In this document: piece by piece, positions 48,476 through 60,060 of the stretch
How the letters are laid out: each line of letters opens with the position of its first letter
Numbering within the stretch: the first letter of the stretch is position 1
NCBI GenBank assembly: GCA_018340805.1
Contig: JACMZG010001913.1
Location: 30,311,612-30,375,611, forward strand
Length of the DNA: 64,000 nt
Direction: 5' to 3'
Source: Microvelia longipes
Lineage: Eukaryota > Arthropoda > Insecta > Hemiptera > Veliidae
Notes under the pieces: model-generated
What the model was told of the DNA's origin: nothing
Database searches by the model: none
Seen by the model: only the letters and a program-made list of their open reading frames with translations
Made by a program: the position numbers and the translations under genes

Positions 48476-48989
48476 TACTATCAATTTAAATTCCCTTGAT
48501 TCTGAATTGCACGGACAATACACAGGGCATTGTCTGTGTAAAACGTCAGCAACCCTTTTTGCCAATTCAGGGGCATCTATGGCAATTTTAAAAAGCCATG
48601 GCAATTAAGTGCAGTGGCAAAAAGCTATATAAAGTCATATTTGCCGACTAAAATCAATGTCACGGAACAAATTCTAAATAACGAAAGGAATGAAAAAGAA
48701 GGTGTGCCAGAAAAATTAAAACCCCACTACAATTGTTATTAAAAATCCTTCAAATTGTAACTTCCCATTCCCATAATTATTAAAAAATTCAAGTGTAACT
48801 CTTTTCGTAATAAAAAGTATACCAAGTTTCAAAATTATGTAAATGCATAGTTAAACTCAGAGCGAGGTCATTATCTGAAAAGATGATTGCTGGGAATAGA
48901 ACTAAAGTATTAACAATCTGAGGATGAGCGAAGCCAGTCCGATACGATGAGGAAAAATTATAAAGTACTGGATGTCCAAATTATACTTT

Positions 48990-50120
48990 ACCTCATTTAT
49001 ACCGTGGGTATAAGGAAAAGTATTGTGTTCGCAAAAAATCCGAAACCAAAATCATCCATTTCAGGTGTTTTAAAGATCTCCTAAATGGTTTTCTGTCTGT
49101 GTGTGTGCGTGATTATATGTGTGTGTGTCTGTTATCATCGAGTTCGAACTTGCTACAAAAATCAATCTATCAGTGTAGTTGTGCTATCCGCAAAATATGT
49201 TTATGATCTCATCAACCCGCTTCAAAATAATAAGTCAGCAAAAATTTTAAAAAATTATTAAACGCGGAAAATGTTGTTATTATATGAAAAAGACCAACAG
49301 GTGTGTCAAGTTTTATTATCATTATCTCATTATCAGCATTAGTTTAATTTTTATTAAATGACTTGTGTGTGTTTTTTTAAAAAAATGGAAAAAATCACAA
49401 AATAACCCAATTATGTTAACATTCAGTACAGATGTATACCTTAACATAGTACATAGTTTTACTAAGTTTCATTTTCAATATCAATGCGACTAGTATATAT
49501 ATTATTTTTTTGGCTCATAAAAGTTGATCAGCATTTAGCGTAGGCAGTGCCTGGATTAATGACCGCTTGGAATTAAATGGATGTATTTACTCTTTGAGGA
49601 TAAGCGTAGCGAGTCCGAAGATATGTTGCAGTATACATTTAAAGACTATTATATTCTGAGGATGAGCGAAGCGAGTCCGAAGATAGGTTGCAGTATAAAT
49701 TTAAAGACTATTATATTTGAGGATGAGCGAAGTGAGTCGAAGATAGGTTGCAGTATAAATTAAAGACTATTATTTCTGAGGATGAGCGAAACGAGTCCGA
49801 AGATAGGTTGCAATATAAATTTAAAGACTATTATATTCTGAGGATGAGCGAAGCGAGTCCGAAGATAGATTGCAATATAAATTTAAAGACTATTATATTC
49901 TGAGGATGAGCGAAGCGAGTCTGAAGATAGGTTGCAGTATAAATTTAAAGACTATTATATTCTGAGGATGAGCGAAGCGAGTCCGAAGATAGGTTGCAGT
50001 ATAAATTTAAAGACTATTATATTCTGAGGATGAGCGAAGCGAGTGTGAATTTTAGAGGATGAGCTTAGCAAATCTGACGTTATAAGGAATAGTTTGAGGT
50101 ACCCCGTATTCGATTTTTTA
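48990..50120 (+). repeat. dispersed repeat R1, copy containing an expanded minisatellite
   Basis: The head CTCATTTATACCG, GTGTGTGTCTGTTATCATCG, TTATGATCTCATCAACCC, ATTATCAGCATTAG and the tail GAGGTACCCCGTATTCGAT follow the same order as the copy at 40490-41370. The extra length is explained by the 62-bp tandem array at 49592-50050. Confidence 0.72.
49592..50050 (+). repeat. 62-bp minisatellite, about 7.5 units
   Basis: Unit: CTGAGGATGAGCGAAGCGAG, TCCGAAGATAGGTTGCAGT and ATAAATTTAAAGACTATTATATT. Units differ at few positions. The short in-frame ORF here is a by-product. Confidence 0.92.
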
Positions 50121-51094
50121 TAATCCATTTATGCTAACTTTACATTTAATATAAAACCATTCCAATATCTTCTTTATTTATTAAGACTGTTTAAAAGATT
50201 ATAAAGAAAACTTTAAGACAAAATAACTATCTTAGTAAAACTTAAGATTAGATTACTTTTAAGTCATAGAAATTGAAAACAAAATGGCATAAAAAAATAA
50301 ATAAAAAACTTTGTTGAAAAAAAGAAAGACTGCTTTCCAATTACATTCGCTACAAGTTTCTTATCTCGAACTAGAGGAAAAACCTACTAAATTTCTCTTA
50401 CAAAAAAAAAGTTGCTGTAAAAAGAGGTTTAAAAAAGCGGACAAGACTGCAGGGGGGCGAAAAAATAGGACAAAGGGGATCAAACAGGATAAAGAGATGT
50501 CCTGACTAAAGCAAGAAATTTGCATTCTATTGAATTAAGGGAGAGGGGGACTTAAAGGGAGTAGGGCAGACTCGTGACCGGCTTACACAACATTCTTTTC
50601 CTTTGAATTCCACGAAAATACAAAAAGAATGCTCAAATTTGACGCATTTTGTGGTCTATATTAAGCCTTTAACGCTAAATTGGGGGGTTAATTCAATAAA
50701 GTAAAGTTATCATCGGTTTCAGAGATAAATTGATGCCATATTTTTTGTCTTAGCCCATTTCTAAAAGATTTAAATGTTTAGTGCAGGTGCTAAATTAGTT
50801 ATTTAGTTACTTAATTACCTTATTACTTTTCCTAGTATATTAAGGTAGGAAAAGTATTGTGTTGTGCGTAAACATGTTCATTCTATATTAATTATCTTTT
50901 TAAGATAAGAAGTTCTAAGTGGTTTTCTTAAAGATGCCTTGTGTGAGTGTGGAGCTGGGTTTCTGCTGCGTGCATTACTCCTGCTGTGTTTATTTAAGCG
51001 AAGGACTTTAAACTTAAGACTTAAGATTTTAAGCAAAATAAAACTTAAGATATTGTTTTGCTGCTTGAAAATAAAATTTTAGACCTAGTTAACT
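50121..51094. other. no gene seen
   Basis: A purine-rich stretch (50400-50570) stands out in composition only. Confidence 0.55.
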
Positions 51095-51300
51095 TTTATA
51101 ACTGGCCATCGTACCCTTGACACTACGAAGGTATGGGGTTCACATCCCCGTTTACGCCCTCAGTTTACTTAAAAAATTCTTAAATAAATTATCGCCAGTA
51201 TTAAATTACACTTTGAGCGTAACTGTTGTCACTACTACCTGAGGTATTTCCCGATTGGGTTATCCCTGCTGAGCCACAAACCTTTTTGAGTCAATTAATG
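51095..51300 (+). repeat. tRNA-derived SINE family S1, copy 1
   Basis: The B box GGGGTTCACATCCCC (51135-51149) is followed by a body that contains CTACCTGAGGTATTTCCCG and GGGTTATCCCTGCTGAG. The copy at 56936-57176 shares both blocks in order. Confidence 0.65.
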
Positions 51301-51559
51301 AGTTATTTAATTAAGTCAAGAAAACTCGAAACCATGAGTTTAAATTTAACTGATATGAATCTCCATAAACGACGAACACATCTACGAAATGTTACCTTGC
51401 TGTTGGTAGCCTTTTTCAGTATTTTTAGTTATAAGCTGTTTCACCTTTCTTTTTTAATTTTTGATTTGGAATAACTCTTAATGTAAACTACACATAAACA
51501 TATTAGTTAGCGTGTATAGTACATTTAGCGAATTTTCAAGGATAAAATGAGCTTATGAG

Positions 51560-51564
<5 letters not shown>

Positions 51565-51606
<42 letters not shown>

Positions 51607-51650
51607 TAATATATATATAATAATATAATATATATATAATATATTTATTA
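51565..51650. repeat. (TA)n microsatellite
   Basis: TA units with frequent AAT breaks towards the right. Confidence 0.9.
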
Positions 51651-51659
51651 TTTTTAATG

Positions 51660-51965
51660 GATCAAAATGAGACAGAACAATATACCTTGTTATTGTCCTA
51701 ACCCTATTGTTTATGTGTGACGTCATTAACCCACAAAAATGTCCCTACAATCATTTTAAAAAATCACAAATCTCCATATGGTGTTTAGATTGGGCTGAAA
51801 TTTTTTACACGTATACTGCTATGTATGGTTCACAAACATAAGAAGTTTTACTGTATCATCAGTATTAGTTCTGGTTTTATTTTATGACTTATAAATGTCA
51901 AACAAAATATTATGTAATAAAGTGAAAACAATGTAAACAAATCAAGTTTTTTCACCAAAGTGATA
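51660..51965 (+). repeat. dispersed repeat R2, copy 2
   Basis: Contains AACCCTATTGTTTATG, TTTTAAAAAATCACAAATCT, TTTAGATTGGGCTGAAAT and ATCAGTATTAGTTCTGGTTT in the same order as 20280-20655. Confidence 0.6.
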
Positions 51966-53124
51966 GTGTAACACACGCCTAAAAACAGTTGAAAGCATGG
52001 CAAAATGTCAAACAAATTTCCCTAAATGAAATTCCTAAAAAACCCTATTATAAAAAATATGCCAGCGTAAAAAATTGTCTTTGTGATATGAAAATATCTC
52101 TAGTTATCTCAATCTGAAATTGCCTTTCAGTTTTATTAAAATGATTCTAATATAGTTGCTCATCGTCTGACACTTGAGTTGTTTATTTATCAAGACGCTC
52201 TCTTAAATCTTTCCCTAAGCAATGTTTCTAGATTAATGAAAATATTTTTGTAAAAACTTGTCGTTTTAGCAAATTTCATTAGAGGAAAAGTCACTAACAA
52301 AATAAGTGACATAGCGCGAGATTGACCCAGGTTTTTAATGGACAATACAAAAAAATCAATAAAATAAAGAATAACGAAACTAAGCACAAATATTATAGGA
52401 GCGATTATGAGGTAAATAATGTAGAGTTTTATTATTAAAAACGCGTTATTGTGAAATGTGTTGGTGACCTTGAAAATCGATAAAATTGTTAAATTTTACT
52501 AAAATTATGGTAAAAATGTGTTTCAACGAACGATAAAATAATTTACCTAATTTTGCTTTAATATCTGGTTCTATTTTGTATTTATTGGTGTAATTTTTTA
52601 TATAATCATGTTTATATGAATTTATTTAGGTTTTTTTTTTAATTTCTTTATGGGCAAAGTATACAATATTTCTTTTGTTTAAACCGGAGCCATAGTTTAT
52701 TTATTGTATTTTAGCAGAGATACCCGGGCATCACTCGGCAAATATTTGATTTATCAAAATAATATTAATTATTCTTTTGAGGAATAAACAAATAGAAGTT
52801 GTTACAACTGTAAAAACAGCTGAAACAAAATGAAAATTCTTGGTTTAGGATGTTTTTGTCTATCTGACGATTGCTTGGTAAGTTAACTGTTTCGATAAGT
52901 TGACCAAAAATAAAATGAATAAGTTGACCAAAAATGAAATTTTTGGTCAACACACTTCAATTGGGTGTTTTAACTTTTAATGAGAATACGATAATGTTCT
53001 CAACAAAATAGGTCATGAATTAAACAATTCAATAAGTACCAAATATTTTGGAACCCAGTATAGTATTGAGGAAAAATAAATAATGAAGACAGCAGTCCGA
53101 GATTTTGTTAGTTTAATTTATTTT
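51966..53124. other. AT-rich DNA, no gene seen
   Basis: Short direct repeats of AATAAGTTGACCAAAAAT(A/G) occur at 52894-52938, followed by an inverted copy. Confidence 0.55.
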
Positions 53125-53165
53125 ATCATCTTTCGCACAAGCGATGCTTGACATCCTCAGTGAAT
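53125..53165 (-). ncRNA. hammerhead-like motif, family H3
   Basis: On the minus strand it reads CTGAGGA (53154-53160), a hairpin with AAGC and GCTT around ATC, GAAA (53131-53134), then GATGATAAAATAA. The downstream CTCGGACTGCTGTCTTCATT is a tail with no match to the other families in this window. Confidence 0.5.
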
Positions 53166-53414
53166 CTAATAACAAGAAAACAAAAACATAAACCAATTAC
53201 AAAAGAACAGAAATAAAAATATACATACCAAACAAGGCAAAAAACATTTCAACACAAATGCAAGTTAATATTAAAATAATCATAGCCCAAACTTACAATA
53301 CTCACAGTCCGTTAAACTTAATTCTTAAACCAGAATAGTATTATTTGAGATATATAAATATTTTTTTTAGACTCAAATGGTCTTCATCATTTAATAATGA
53401 AGACATTGGTATAA

Positions 53415-54250
53415 TTAAAAGTTAGATCAATATCCATCGTTTAGATACAATCTGTTAGCTTTAAACGTTTTTAAACTTACCTCTATAATTATTTTTGCAA
53501 AGATCTCGATGACGCATAAAATGTGTTCATTCTGATCTATAAAGATTCTAAATTTAAATTTAGTCAAGCTCTATCGATGAAATTTTGAGATATAAGACTC
53601 AAATTTGTTTACCTTACTCTAACTCGTTCTAGTTATTTAAGAGCGGGTTTCGATGAGTCATAAAATATGTTAATTCTGACTCTTGAGTAGATTAAGCCTT
53701 AGTTAGTTAAGTCTAAAGTTTAGTTAAGATGCATGAATTATATTCTGATTTTTTAATCAGAATATACGATTTTTTAATCAGTGTAAAAAACTTATTTTTT
53801 ACACTGATCCCCTTTTGTTTTTTGTGAAGGAATTTCGTTGAGACATATAATGTGGTCAATATGACCACAGTCATATTGTGAAGTTTAGTCCAACTTAGTG
53901 TGGACTAAGTTCCAACTTTAGTGTGAAGTTTAGTCAAGATCCATTCATTAGATTCCAATCTGTAAGCACTAAAATTTCGTATTGTACTAAATCCATATTA
54001 TTTTCAAACCGGTACCGTAAACACTTAAACGGTGACTACTCAGACCTATAAGCATTTTAAGTTTAGCCAAGATCTATCAATTAGATTCCGGGCTGTAAGC
54101 AATAAAAGAATAATGTTTGCACTTACCCGCTGCTGTTATTTTAGCATTGATCAAGATCAGATCAGACACATGTGTTTATGACTTCTTCTGATAAATGATA
54201 GCCTAAGTTTAAACTTTTGTCTAGATCCTTTTAGAAATTTAGAGTTATAA
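53415..54250 (+). repeat. degenerate ~170-bp tandem array, about five units
   Basis: Recurring order: (A/G)TTTAG(T/C)CAAGATC(C/T)AT, a TTAGATTC segment, C(T/G)GTAAGCA, and CGATGA(C/G)(G/T)CATAAAAT(G/A)TG. Units are poorly matched, which fits an old array. It includes small palindromes such as 53752-53765. Confidence 0.55.
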
Positions 54251-54275
54251 GCAACGAAATTTTTATGATTTATTT

Positions 54276-54400
54276 ATATATATATATTATATATATATAT
54301 ATATATATAGATATTATATATTATATAATATTATATATATTATATATATATAAATATATTAATATTATATTATATATGTTATTGTTAAAATATATAAGAT
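54276..54400. repeat. (TA)n-rich tract
   Basis: Imperfect TA units. Confidence 0.9.
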
Positions 54401-54483
54401 GAAGTACCATATTAATTAGAATAAGTCTAATTGTAATTATAAGGAATATAATGAGAATCTTACTGTTTTACTTGATATGATTT

Positions 54484-54712
54484 TATGGCTAGTCTGAGGA
54501 CCTTTTTTACAGTTGTTGAGACTGTTAGGGCTAGGCCCCGGTACTTGGAAGAAGAGTACTGTAGGCAGTCTCGCGTCTGGATACGAGAGTGTTCGTTGTC
54601 AGACAGGATTGTAAAATATTCTTTAAACATTAGTTTCTTTAATGCTACACCAAAGGATACAAAAGGTATAGAACGTCGGAAGGGACACGAGAGCCTCAAC
54701 AACTGAGTTTAC
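54484..54712 (-). repeat. GC-richer SINE-like segment
   Basis: On the minus strand it has CGTATCCAGACGCGAGACTG, which encodes RIQTRDCL in one frame. This is a signature often produced by tRNA B-box remnants in SINEs. GC content rises sharply compared with both flanks. No A box is convincing. It could also be a host exon on either strand, since ORFs of 73-80 codons overlap it, but neither ORF resembles a known protein to me. Confidence 0.35.
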
Positions 54713-56399
54713 AAAAATGCTATGCCGTGCAGTGTAGAATCTATGGGATGAATATGCGCATTTTTTTAGAAATATTCGAAAAATGAAGAAACAAGTTATT
54801 CACGTTATTAAATATGTACTGGAAAATTAAGCAAAGCAGGATTGATAAGCAAGAGAGCGCGCCTAAAAAATCCATCTGGCATGCGTAACTGCGTGCCAGA
54901 ATAATTTCTTTTTAGTGGCATGTTTAACTTTGAAGCTCAGTTAAAATACATTTTTGAAATATTAAAATTTAAATTACATTTGCCACCTAGTTTAATTTTT
55001 TTCATTTTTATTTTTACATAAAATTTATTTATAATAGTCCAATTAATACTTCTTTGAATATAAGCACTAATGAGCACTTAACGTAACGACGTATATGTGC
55101 TCTTATTACAACATGCTCCATCTAAGGGTGTATATTATATGTTAACTTAAACATGTTAAATAAGGTTTACTTTCATGAAGAGTTCTGTTTGTTCTATCTA
55201 GGTCCAATTATGTTAAAAGCTATATTTTTTGTGTCTTTGATGTTATTTTTTCTTCATTTATTTATTTTGTCCTTCTTTTTTTTGTTTTAATTAGATTTCT
55301 TTTTATGTGTTTATTTTTGTTTTCTGGTGTGTTTTTCTCTAACAGTTTTCTATTTATATTCTTCGAGTGTAAAATGAACATTATTGTTACATTTTATTTA
55401 ATTAATTAAATTAAAGTATTTATTTACGGACTATTAAATGAAATAATAATTCCACTAAATAGGCCAATCCACCAATTATTATAAAAAAATAAATAAAGCT
55501 GTGCGTTGAAAATTGTACTTATAGGGTGTTGTAGGATTCATCATTCTCTGAGTAAAGTATTTTGTCTAAAGATAACAATTATTAAATTTAAAGAAATAAA
55601 TAAATAACATTAATATATATACTATTAAGATTACAATCAGAATTCAAATATGTCATTAAACAAATACTTTTAATAAAAATTACTTATTCTGATAACCATA
55701 ACATTGATTATTCTACAAACAATATAAACTTAAATCAACTAGTAACTCTTAACAACTATGTAGATTATAAAAATAAATAAATAAGTTATCATTTAATGCA
55801 TAAATAATTAGATACAATTTATAGTTATTTCTAATTAATACTCATCCAATTTTATGCAAATCGGCCTGAGCCACAGCTCAGACCGTGGCTCAAATTTAAA
55901 CTTAAGTTTAAATTTGAGTTTTATTAATAATCCATTTGCTATTATTTCAGACATGCAAAACTTTCCTTCTTAATATTAACCAAAATTAAATAATAATAAT
56001 ATTATTTCTGATTTAGGATTACAAGTTGAATTTAAACTATGAGTTGGAAAATTACTTTTTTTTAAATGCTCTACATAATTAGTAATAAGCAATAATTCTT
56101 AAAATATATTAACATGCATACATACATAATATCTATTTAATGAATTATTATAATAAATAACATAATAAATTACAAAATAAATAACATTATAATATACAAA
56201 ATAAATAAAATAATAAATACGCAATAAACAACATAATTATAACTACTACTTATCTAAAAAACTACTAAAAAAGTAACAAAAAGCAGCTGGAATTTTGGGC
56301 GACGTCACATTAAATTATTTTATACGATACAGATAATTAAAGAATGCGATAGACAAAAAATAATGAAATATAAAAATAATAAACTGCGTAGGCTTCCGC
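54713..56399. other. AT-rich DNA, no gene seen
   Basis: GAGAGCGCGCC...GCCAGAATAATTTC (54855-54908) resembles a family A end. Small palindromes occur at 55860-55915. Confidence 0.5.
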
Positions 56400-56432
56400 G
56401 GTTATTGTCATGAAGAGCCATGACAATAACCC
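56400..56432. repeat. 12-bp perfect hairpin
   Basis: GTTATTGTCATG pairs with CATGACAATAAC around AAGAGC, just before the hammerhead-like motif at 56472. Confidence 0.65.
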
Positions 56433-56471
56433 TTGAGTTCAGTTTTGTAAAGCATTCCATGATGTCCAAAC

Positions 56472-56514
56472 ATTCCTGAAGATGCCTCCACAGTGGAAGC
56501 GAAACGTCGGATTC
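56472..56514 (+). ncRNA. hammerhead-like motif, family H4
   Basis: CTGAAGA (56476-56482), a 7-bp stem II with one mismatch around CAG, GAAAC and GTC follow in hammerhead order. A weak stem I can form from ATTC and GGAT. CUGAAGA fits the CUGANGA consensus without any extra base, unlike the Penelope copies at 6.3 and 9.2 kb. The GAAACGTCGG end is shared with those copies. Confidence 0.6.
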
Positions 56515-56760
56515 TCATCTCATTAACGTGGTCAACACCGAAAGACCTAAATCTTCAAATATAAAGATATTATCATAATTAATATGAAAAATAAAAACAG
56601 ACGTCACCAAAGTACCGTTGTGGTACCAAGCCATGAAAAGCCTGTTGTTTCCTTCCTCTATTGGTTTAATTCTATTTTGTTGACATTTTCTCTATAAATA
56701 ATTAATTAGTGATCTGCTTAGTTAATAGACTGGTTCTAAATCAATGAATTATTGTTTCAG

Positions 56761-56811
56761 AAGCAGACTACACGCTTGATGACTCGTTTTGGAACGAAGA
56801 GAGCCCAGTCG
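56761..56811 (+). CDS. candidate 51-nt cassette exon, host gene unknown
   Basis: A pyrimidine-rich ATTGTTTCAG acceptor ends at 56760 and a consensus GTGAGT donor begins at 56812. The 51 bases between them are clearly less AT-rich than the surroundings. The length is a multiple of three, and two frames are open: one reads ADYTLDDSFWNEESPV in phase 1-1, the other KQTTRLMTRFGTKRAQS in phase 0-0. An exon of this size could be included or skipped without a frame change. I do not recognise the protein. No other exon is found in the window, so the host gene would need very long introns. Chance is not excluded. Confidence 0.4.
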
Positions 56812-56935
56812 GTGAGTCAAACAGTAAGCATCTTTCCCTTCCTCCTTAATATTTTCAAATATATTTCTTAAAGTTTATTCTATTACCTTAGTCTGTTTTT
56901 CCATCTTTCTCTTAATCATTTCATCGTAACTAAAT

Positions 56936-57176
56936 GAGCCGGCTCCGTAGTCGAGGTTTTCGAAGGTTCAGTAATTATAATTACCTTTGACACCACTGAG
57001 GTGCGGGTTCACATCCCAGGTTGCTCTTTCAGTTTATTTATGATTAATGAATCATGAATCACACAATTTCACTTGAATCGTAATGGTAACAGCTACCTGA
57101 GGTAGTTCTTTCGGGGGTTACCCTGATGAGTTGCATTGGTCTCTAAGTGGGTAATTGTTATTATTATTATTATTAT
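56936..57176 (+). repeat. tRNA-derived SINE family S1, copy 2
   Basis: A-box region CCGGCTCCGTAGTCGAGG, B box GCGGGTTCACATCCC, a body with CTACCTGAGGTAGTTCTTTC and GGGTTACCCTGATGAG, and a (TTA)n tail at 57155-57176. Same order as 51095-51300. Confidence 0.72.
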
Positions 57177-57384
57177 ATCCGTACTAATTACTGCTTGAAG
57201 TATGTTCTTAAGTAAGAGCTTCTTACTAATTTAGATATTAAGATTAATTTTTAATATAAATCAAATCTACTAATAAATTAAATTAGCACAATTACCTAGC
57301 CATTTTACATTACCAGCATTAGTCTATGTTTTATCGGTTGACATATATTTTTTATTAAGCTGAGCCAACGCAACGTAGCCGTTG

Positions 57385-57595
57385 TAGTTTTGTAGTTGGT
57401 TACACAAAACTATGCCTTTGAAATTGGTAGTGTACCCTATTATTTGAACTACTTTCAAACTCAGTTAGAGTTTATCTTTAAAGGATTTAGCCCATTTTCT
57501 TTTAAACATACAGAAAAAAAGAGTTACGAGCATTGCTTGATAATTAAGTAACTTAGGTTTTAAAGATTAAACTGGAACCTTAAACAGTTTTGAAC
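57385..57595 (+). repeat. diverged half of a family A foldback
   Basis: ACACAAAACTATGCCT, a TATTATTTGAACTA segment, TTATCTTTAAAGGATTTAG and AGTTACGAGCATTGCTTGA match the loop and right arm of the copy at 20845-21548. The outer ends are missing. Confidence 0.6.
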
Positions 57596-57599
57596 TTTG

Positions 57600-58025
57600 A
57601 CACGCAAATAGTCCTAAATAATACCAACAAATGTACTATATTTCATTTCATTGTTAGCATTAGTTCTATTTTTATTTATTGAATGGTGTGTATAAGTTTT
57701 TTGAAAAATTTTTCAAAATCGATAAATAATGAAGTCAAATTAAAATTTAGTATATCATAAATAAGTGTCTTGGGTTTTAATAAAATACAGCTAGTGTATT
57801 TACGGTTATTGTTTGGTCACTAATGTTAAGCAGTATCGAACGAGGTCAGTACTTTGATATGTGACCGTTAGGAAGAAAACAGACGTTTTAATTTCAGCGT
57901 AAGAGCAAGCAAGTCAAAACAGGTACTGCAATTTAAATTAGGTGATGTCCATATAAAGGACGCCGTAGCCAATCCAATATAGTGAGGATAATTTTTAGAT
58001 ACCCTGTACCTGATTTTTGTTTTTT
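57600..58025 (+). repeat. dispersed repeat R1, tail half
   Basis: Contains TTTCATTTCATTGTTAGC, TATCGAACGAGGTCAGTACT, a GAAAACAGACG segment and the TAGATACCCTGTACCTGAT tail. Confidence 0.6.
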
Positions 58026-59564
58026 TTTATATTTTTTTATTAAAAAGCTAAATTACTCACTTCATTTAACTATATTTTTCTCTTGATTTAACTTTAGTTA
58101 TTCTCCTAATTTAACGTGAAATATTATAAGTATAATTATAAGTTTTTTAAAAGCAATTTTTAATTTAACTATTGAAAATATGTATAAAAAAATAACAAAA
58201 AAAAAGTTTAGAAAACTTTTATTAATGAGTTAACAAAATCATTAAAGTTAATAAAGACAAATATTTTTAAAATAAGGGTGCTTTGTTTTAGAAGTTTGTA
58301 AAGTTGCCTCAGGCAGTTCTTGACGCTAGTTTCGAGTTTTTAAAACTCATAATCTAAAGACTTATATTCACTCCCAAAAGAAGATTGGGTTTTTTACGAA
58401 AAAGGTCGGGCTTAAGGGGTTTTCCTAAGGGTGACTATTACAATGGCCGGTCTTTTCATGGTCCTGTAAAAGAGGCTATTCAAGAAATGAGTTTGGTGCC
58501 ACAGTGACTTTTTCTTTGCCTCTTTTTAACAAGTCTCCTTTTTAACTTACTTAATTAAGTACCTCACTTAATAGGGTTTAATCAATTGTTGAATTTTTAG
58601 CCTCCTAGTTAATTTAATTGGTTTGTCAACTTGCAAAGGACAATCGTTAATTTGGATTATTACAATTAATTTAAAGTAAAAACATGCAAAGTCTTATTAA
58701 ACCGAGTTTAATTTATTTTTATTTCTCTGTTTAATTAACGCTATTTATTTTATAGCTTTGTGTTGAATTCTGATGAAGAAACTTCCCCTTCATTTTTTTA
58801 ATTAACTTGGGTATTGTTTAGTTCATTTTTTAAAGTTATGCGTTTTAAAGTTCCAAAATATATTATATTTTTATTTTTCCTAATTATACCATAGGACTAA
58901 TTAATGTAAATACGTATTCTTTTAATATAACGAGGATTACAATGCATTATATACGCTGTAAAGCGTTGCCTAAGCTCTCTAGTTTAAGTTTCTTTATTTC
59001 TTACCTAATTATACCATTACATTTATAAAGGTTAATAATTATTTTATATGCATAAACAATATAATTTTAAGATATATTGAGCATATTATAACATTCGGCG
59101 AACTTAAGTGGCTATATAATTAATATTTTCTTTTATTAAACTAATTTACTATCACATACTAGAATTTAAGATAAAATTTATTAAAAAAATATCCGATAAA
59201 ATAGGCTTAAAACAGCGTCAAAACTTATTTATTTTTTTAAAATTTTCAAAGACAATGCGCATATTTATTTTATAGTTTATATTAATACACGGCACAGTAT
59301 TATTTTCATCCATTTGAAGCTCAGTTTTTATGTTAATTTTTGCGCATTTTATTTGAAAAATTTAAAAAAATAAATAAAAAGTTTTAACGCTCTTGCTTAG
59401 GTTTTTAAATACCTAAGCAAAAGAAAATAAGATTGATTTTGTTAATGAGATTAAGAGAATTATATTGCTATGCAAGAAAGAGCGCATTTTAAAGAAAATT
59501 CGTCCGGATTACTGATCTAGCTACCAGAATTTTTTCTGGTAGCTACTGTATTTAAGTTACTAGC
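58026..59564. other. AT-rich DNA, no gene seen
   Basis: A hairpin TAGCTACCAGAA/TTCTGGTAGCTA (59519-59544) lies just before the compact hammerhead element. Confidence 0.55.
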
Positions 59565-59806
59565 TTAAATGCGGTAAGACTAAGAAGAAGTGCAAGTGAA
59601 GTATACAGTATTAATAAAACACCCAAGTCTCTCCACATATCGGACAAAGAGTCCGATTTGTCAAAGCTAACAAGTGACTCCTTACTACCTTTATACATCG
59701 TTCGCCGGCACTGATGATGACCGAAAGGTTGAAAGCTGGCTCTGTCAATAAATATTATATGTGGAGAGACTTGGGTGTTTTATTAATTAAATGCGGTAAT
59801 AAGAAG
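59565..59806 (+). mobile_element. compact palindromic hammerhead element, family H1 copy 3
   Basis: The arms 59611-59640 and 59757-59786 are perfect 30-bp inverted repeats. Between them lie 116 bases that end in a hammerhead-like motif. A flanking direct repeat of TTAAATGCGGTAA...TAAGAAG occurs at 59565-59587 and 59787-59806 with a 3-base difference, and looks like a long target-site duplication. The right arm carries the same GTGGAGAGAC tail as the motifs at 17.4-17.8 kb. There is no ORF, so it would need enzymes supplied in trans. Confidence 0.68.
59704..59740 (+). ncRNA. hammerhead-like motif of the compact palindromic element
   Basis: The order is stem I GCCGGC, A, CTGATGA (59711-59717), T, GACC, GAAA loop, GGTT, GAAA, then GCTGGC closing stem I. 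It has the same architecture as 17768-17803, with compensating changes in both stems. That argues for selection on structure rather than chance. Confidence 0.65.
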
Positions 59807-59814
59807 ATAAAATA

Positions 59815-60060
59815 TTAGAGCCGGGAGCAAGGTTCGAATCTGAGAACCCTAGCTTTCAGTAGTCTTATCGGCTTCAGATTGTTTTTCTTTTTTTCAACTC
59901 CCCTAAAAACATTTAAAACCCCACGAAAATTATTTTTTACTGTCATTTTGGATTTCTGTTATTTTCATCAGGTTTTCTGATTTTTTGGCCGCTTATAGTG
60001 CCCGTATTGACTTCTCAAAAACATTAATAAGGAACTTTTTCGAGGCGAAAAATAATAACC
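59815..60060 (+). repeat. diverged family A module fragment
   Basis: A B-box-like AAGGTTCGAATCTGAGAAC near 59830, then GCCGCTTATAGTGCCCGTAT and AACTTTTTCGAGGCGAAAAA, echo the order seen in the 21549-22460 module. Confidence 0.45.

Noticed and set aside
49592..50050. CRISPR array
   Set aside because: Repeats are contiguous 62-bp units without unique spacers, in a eukaryotic repeat context.
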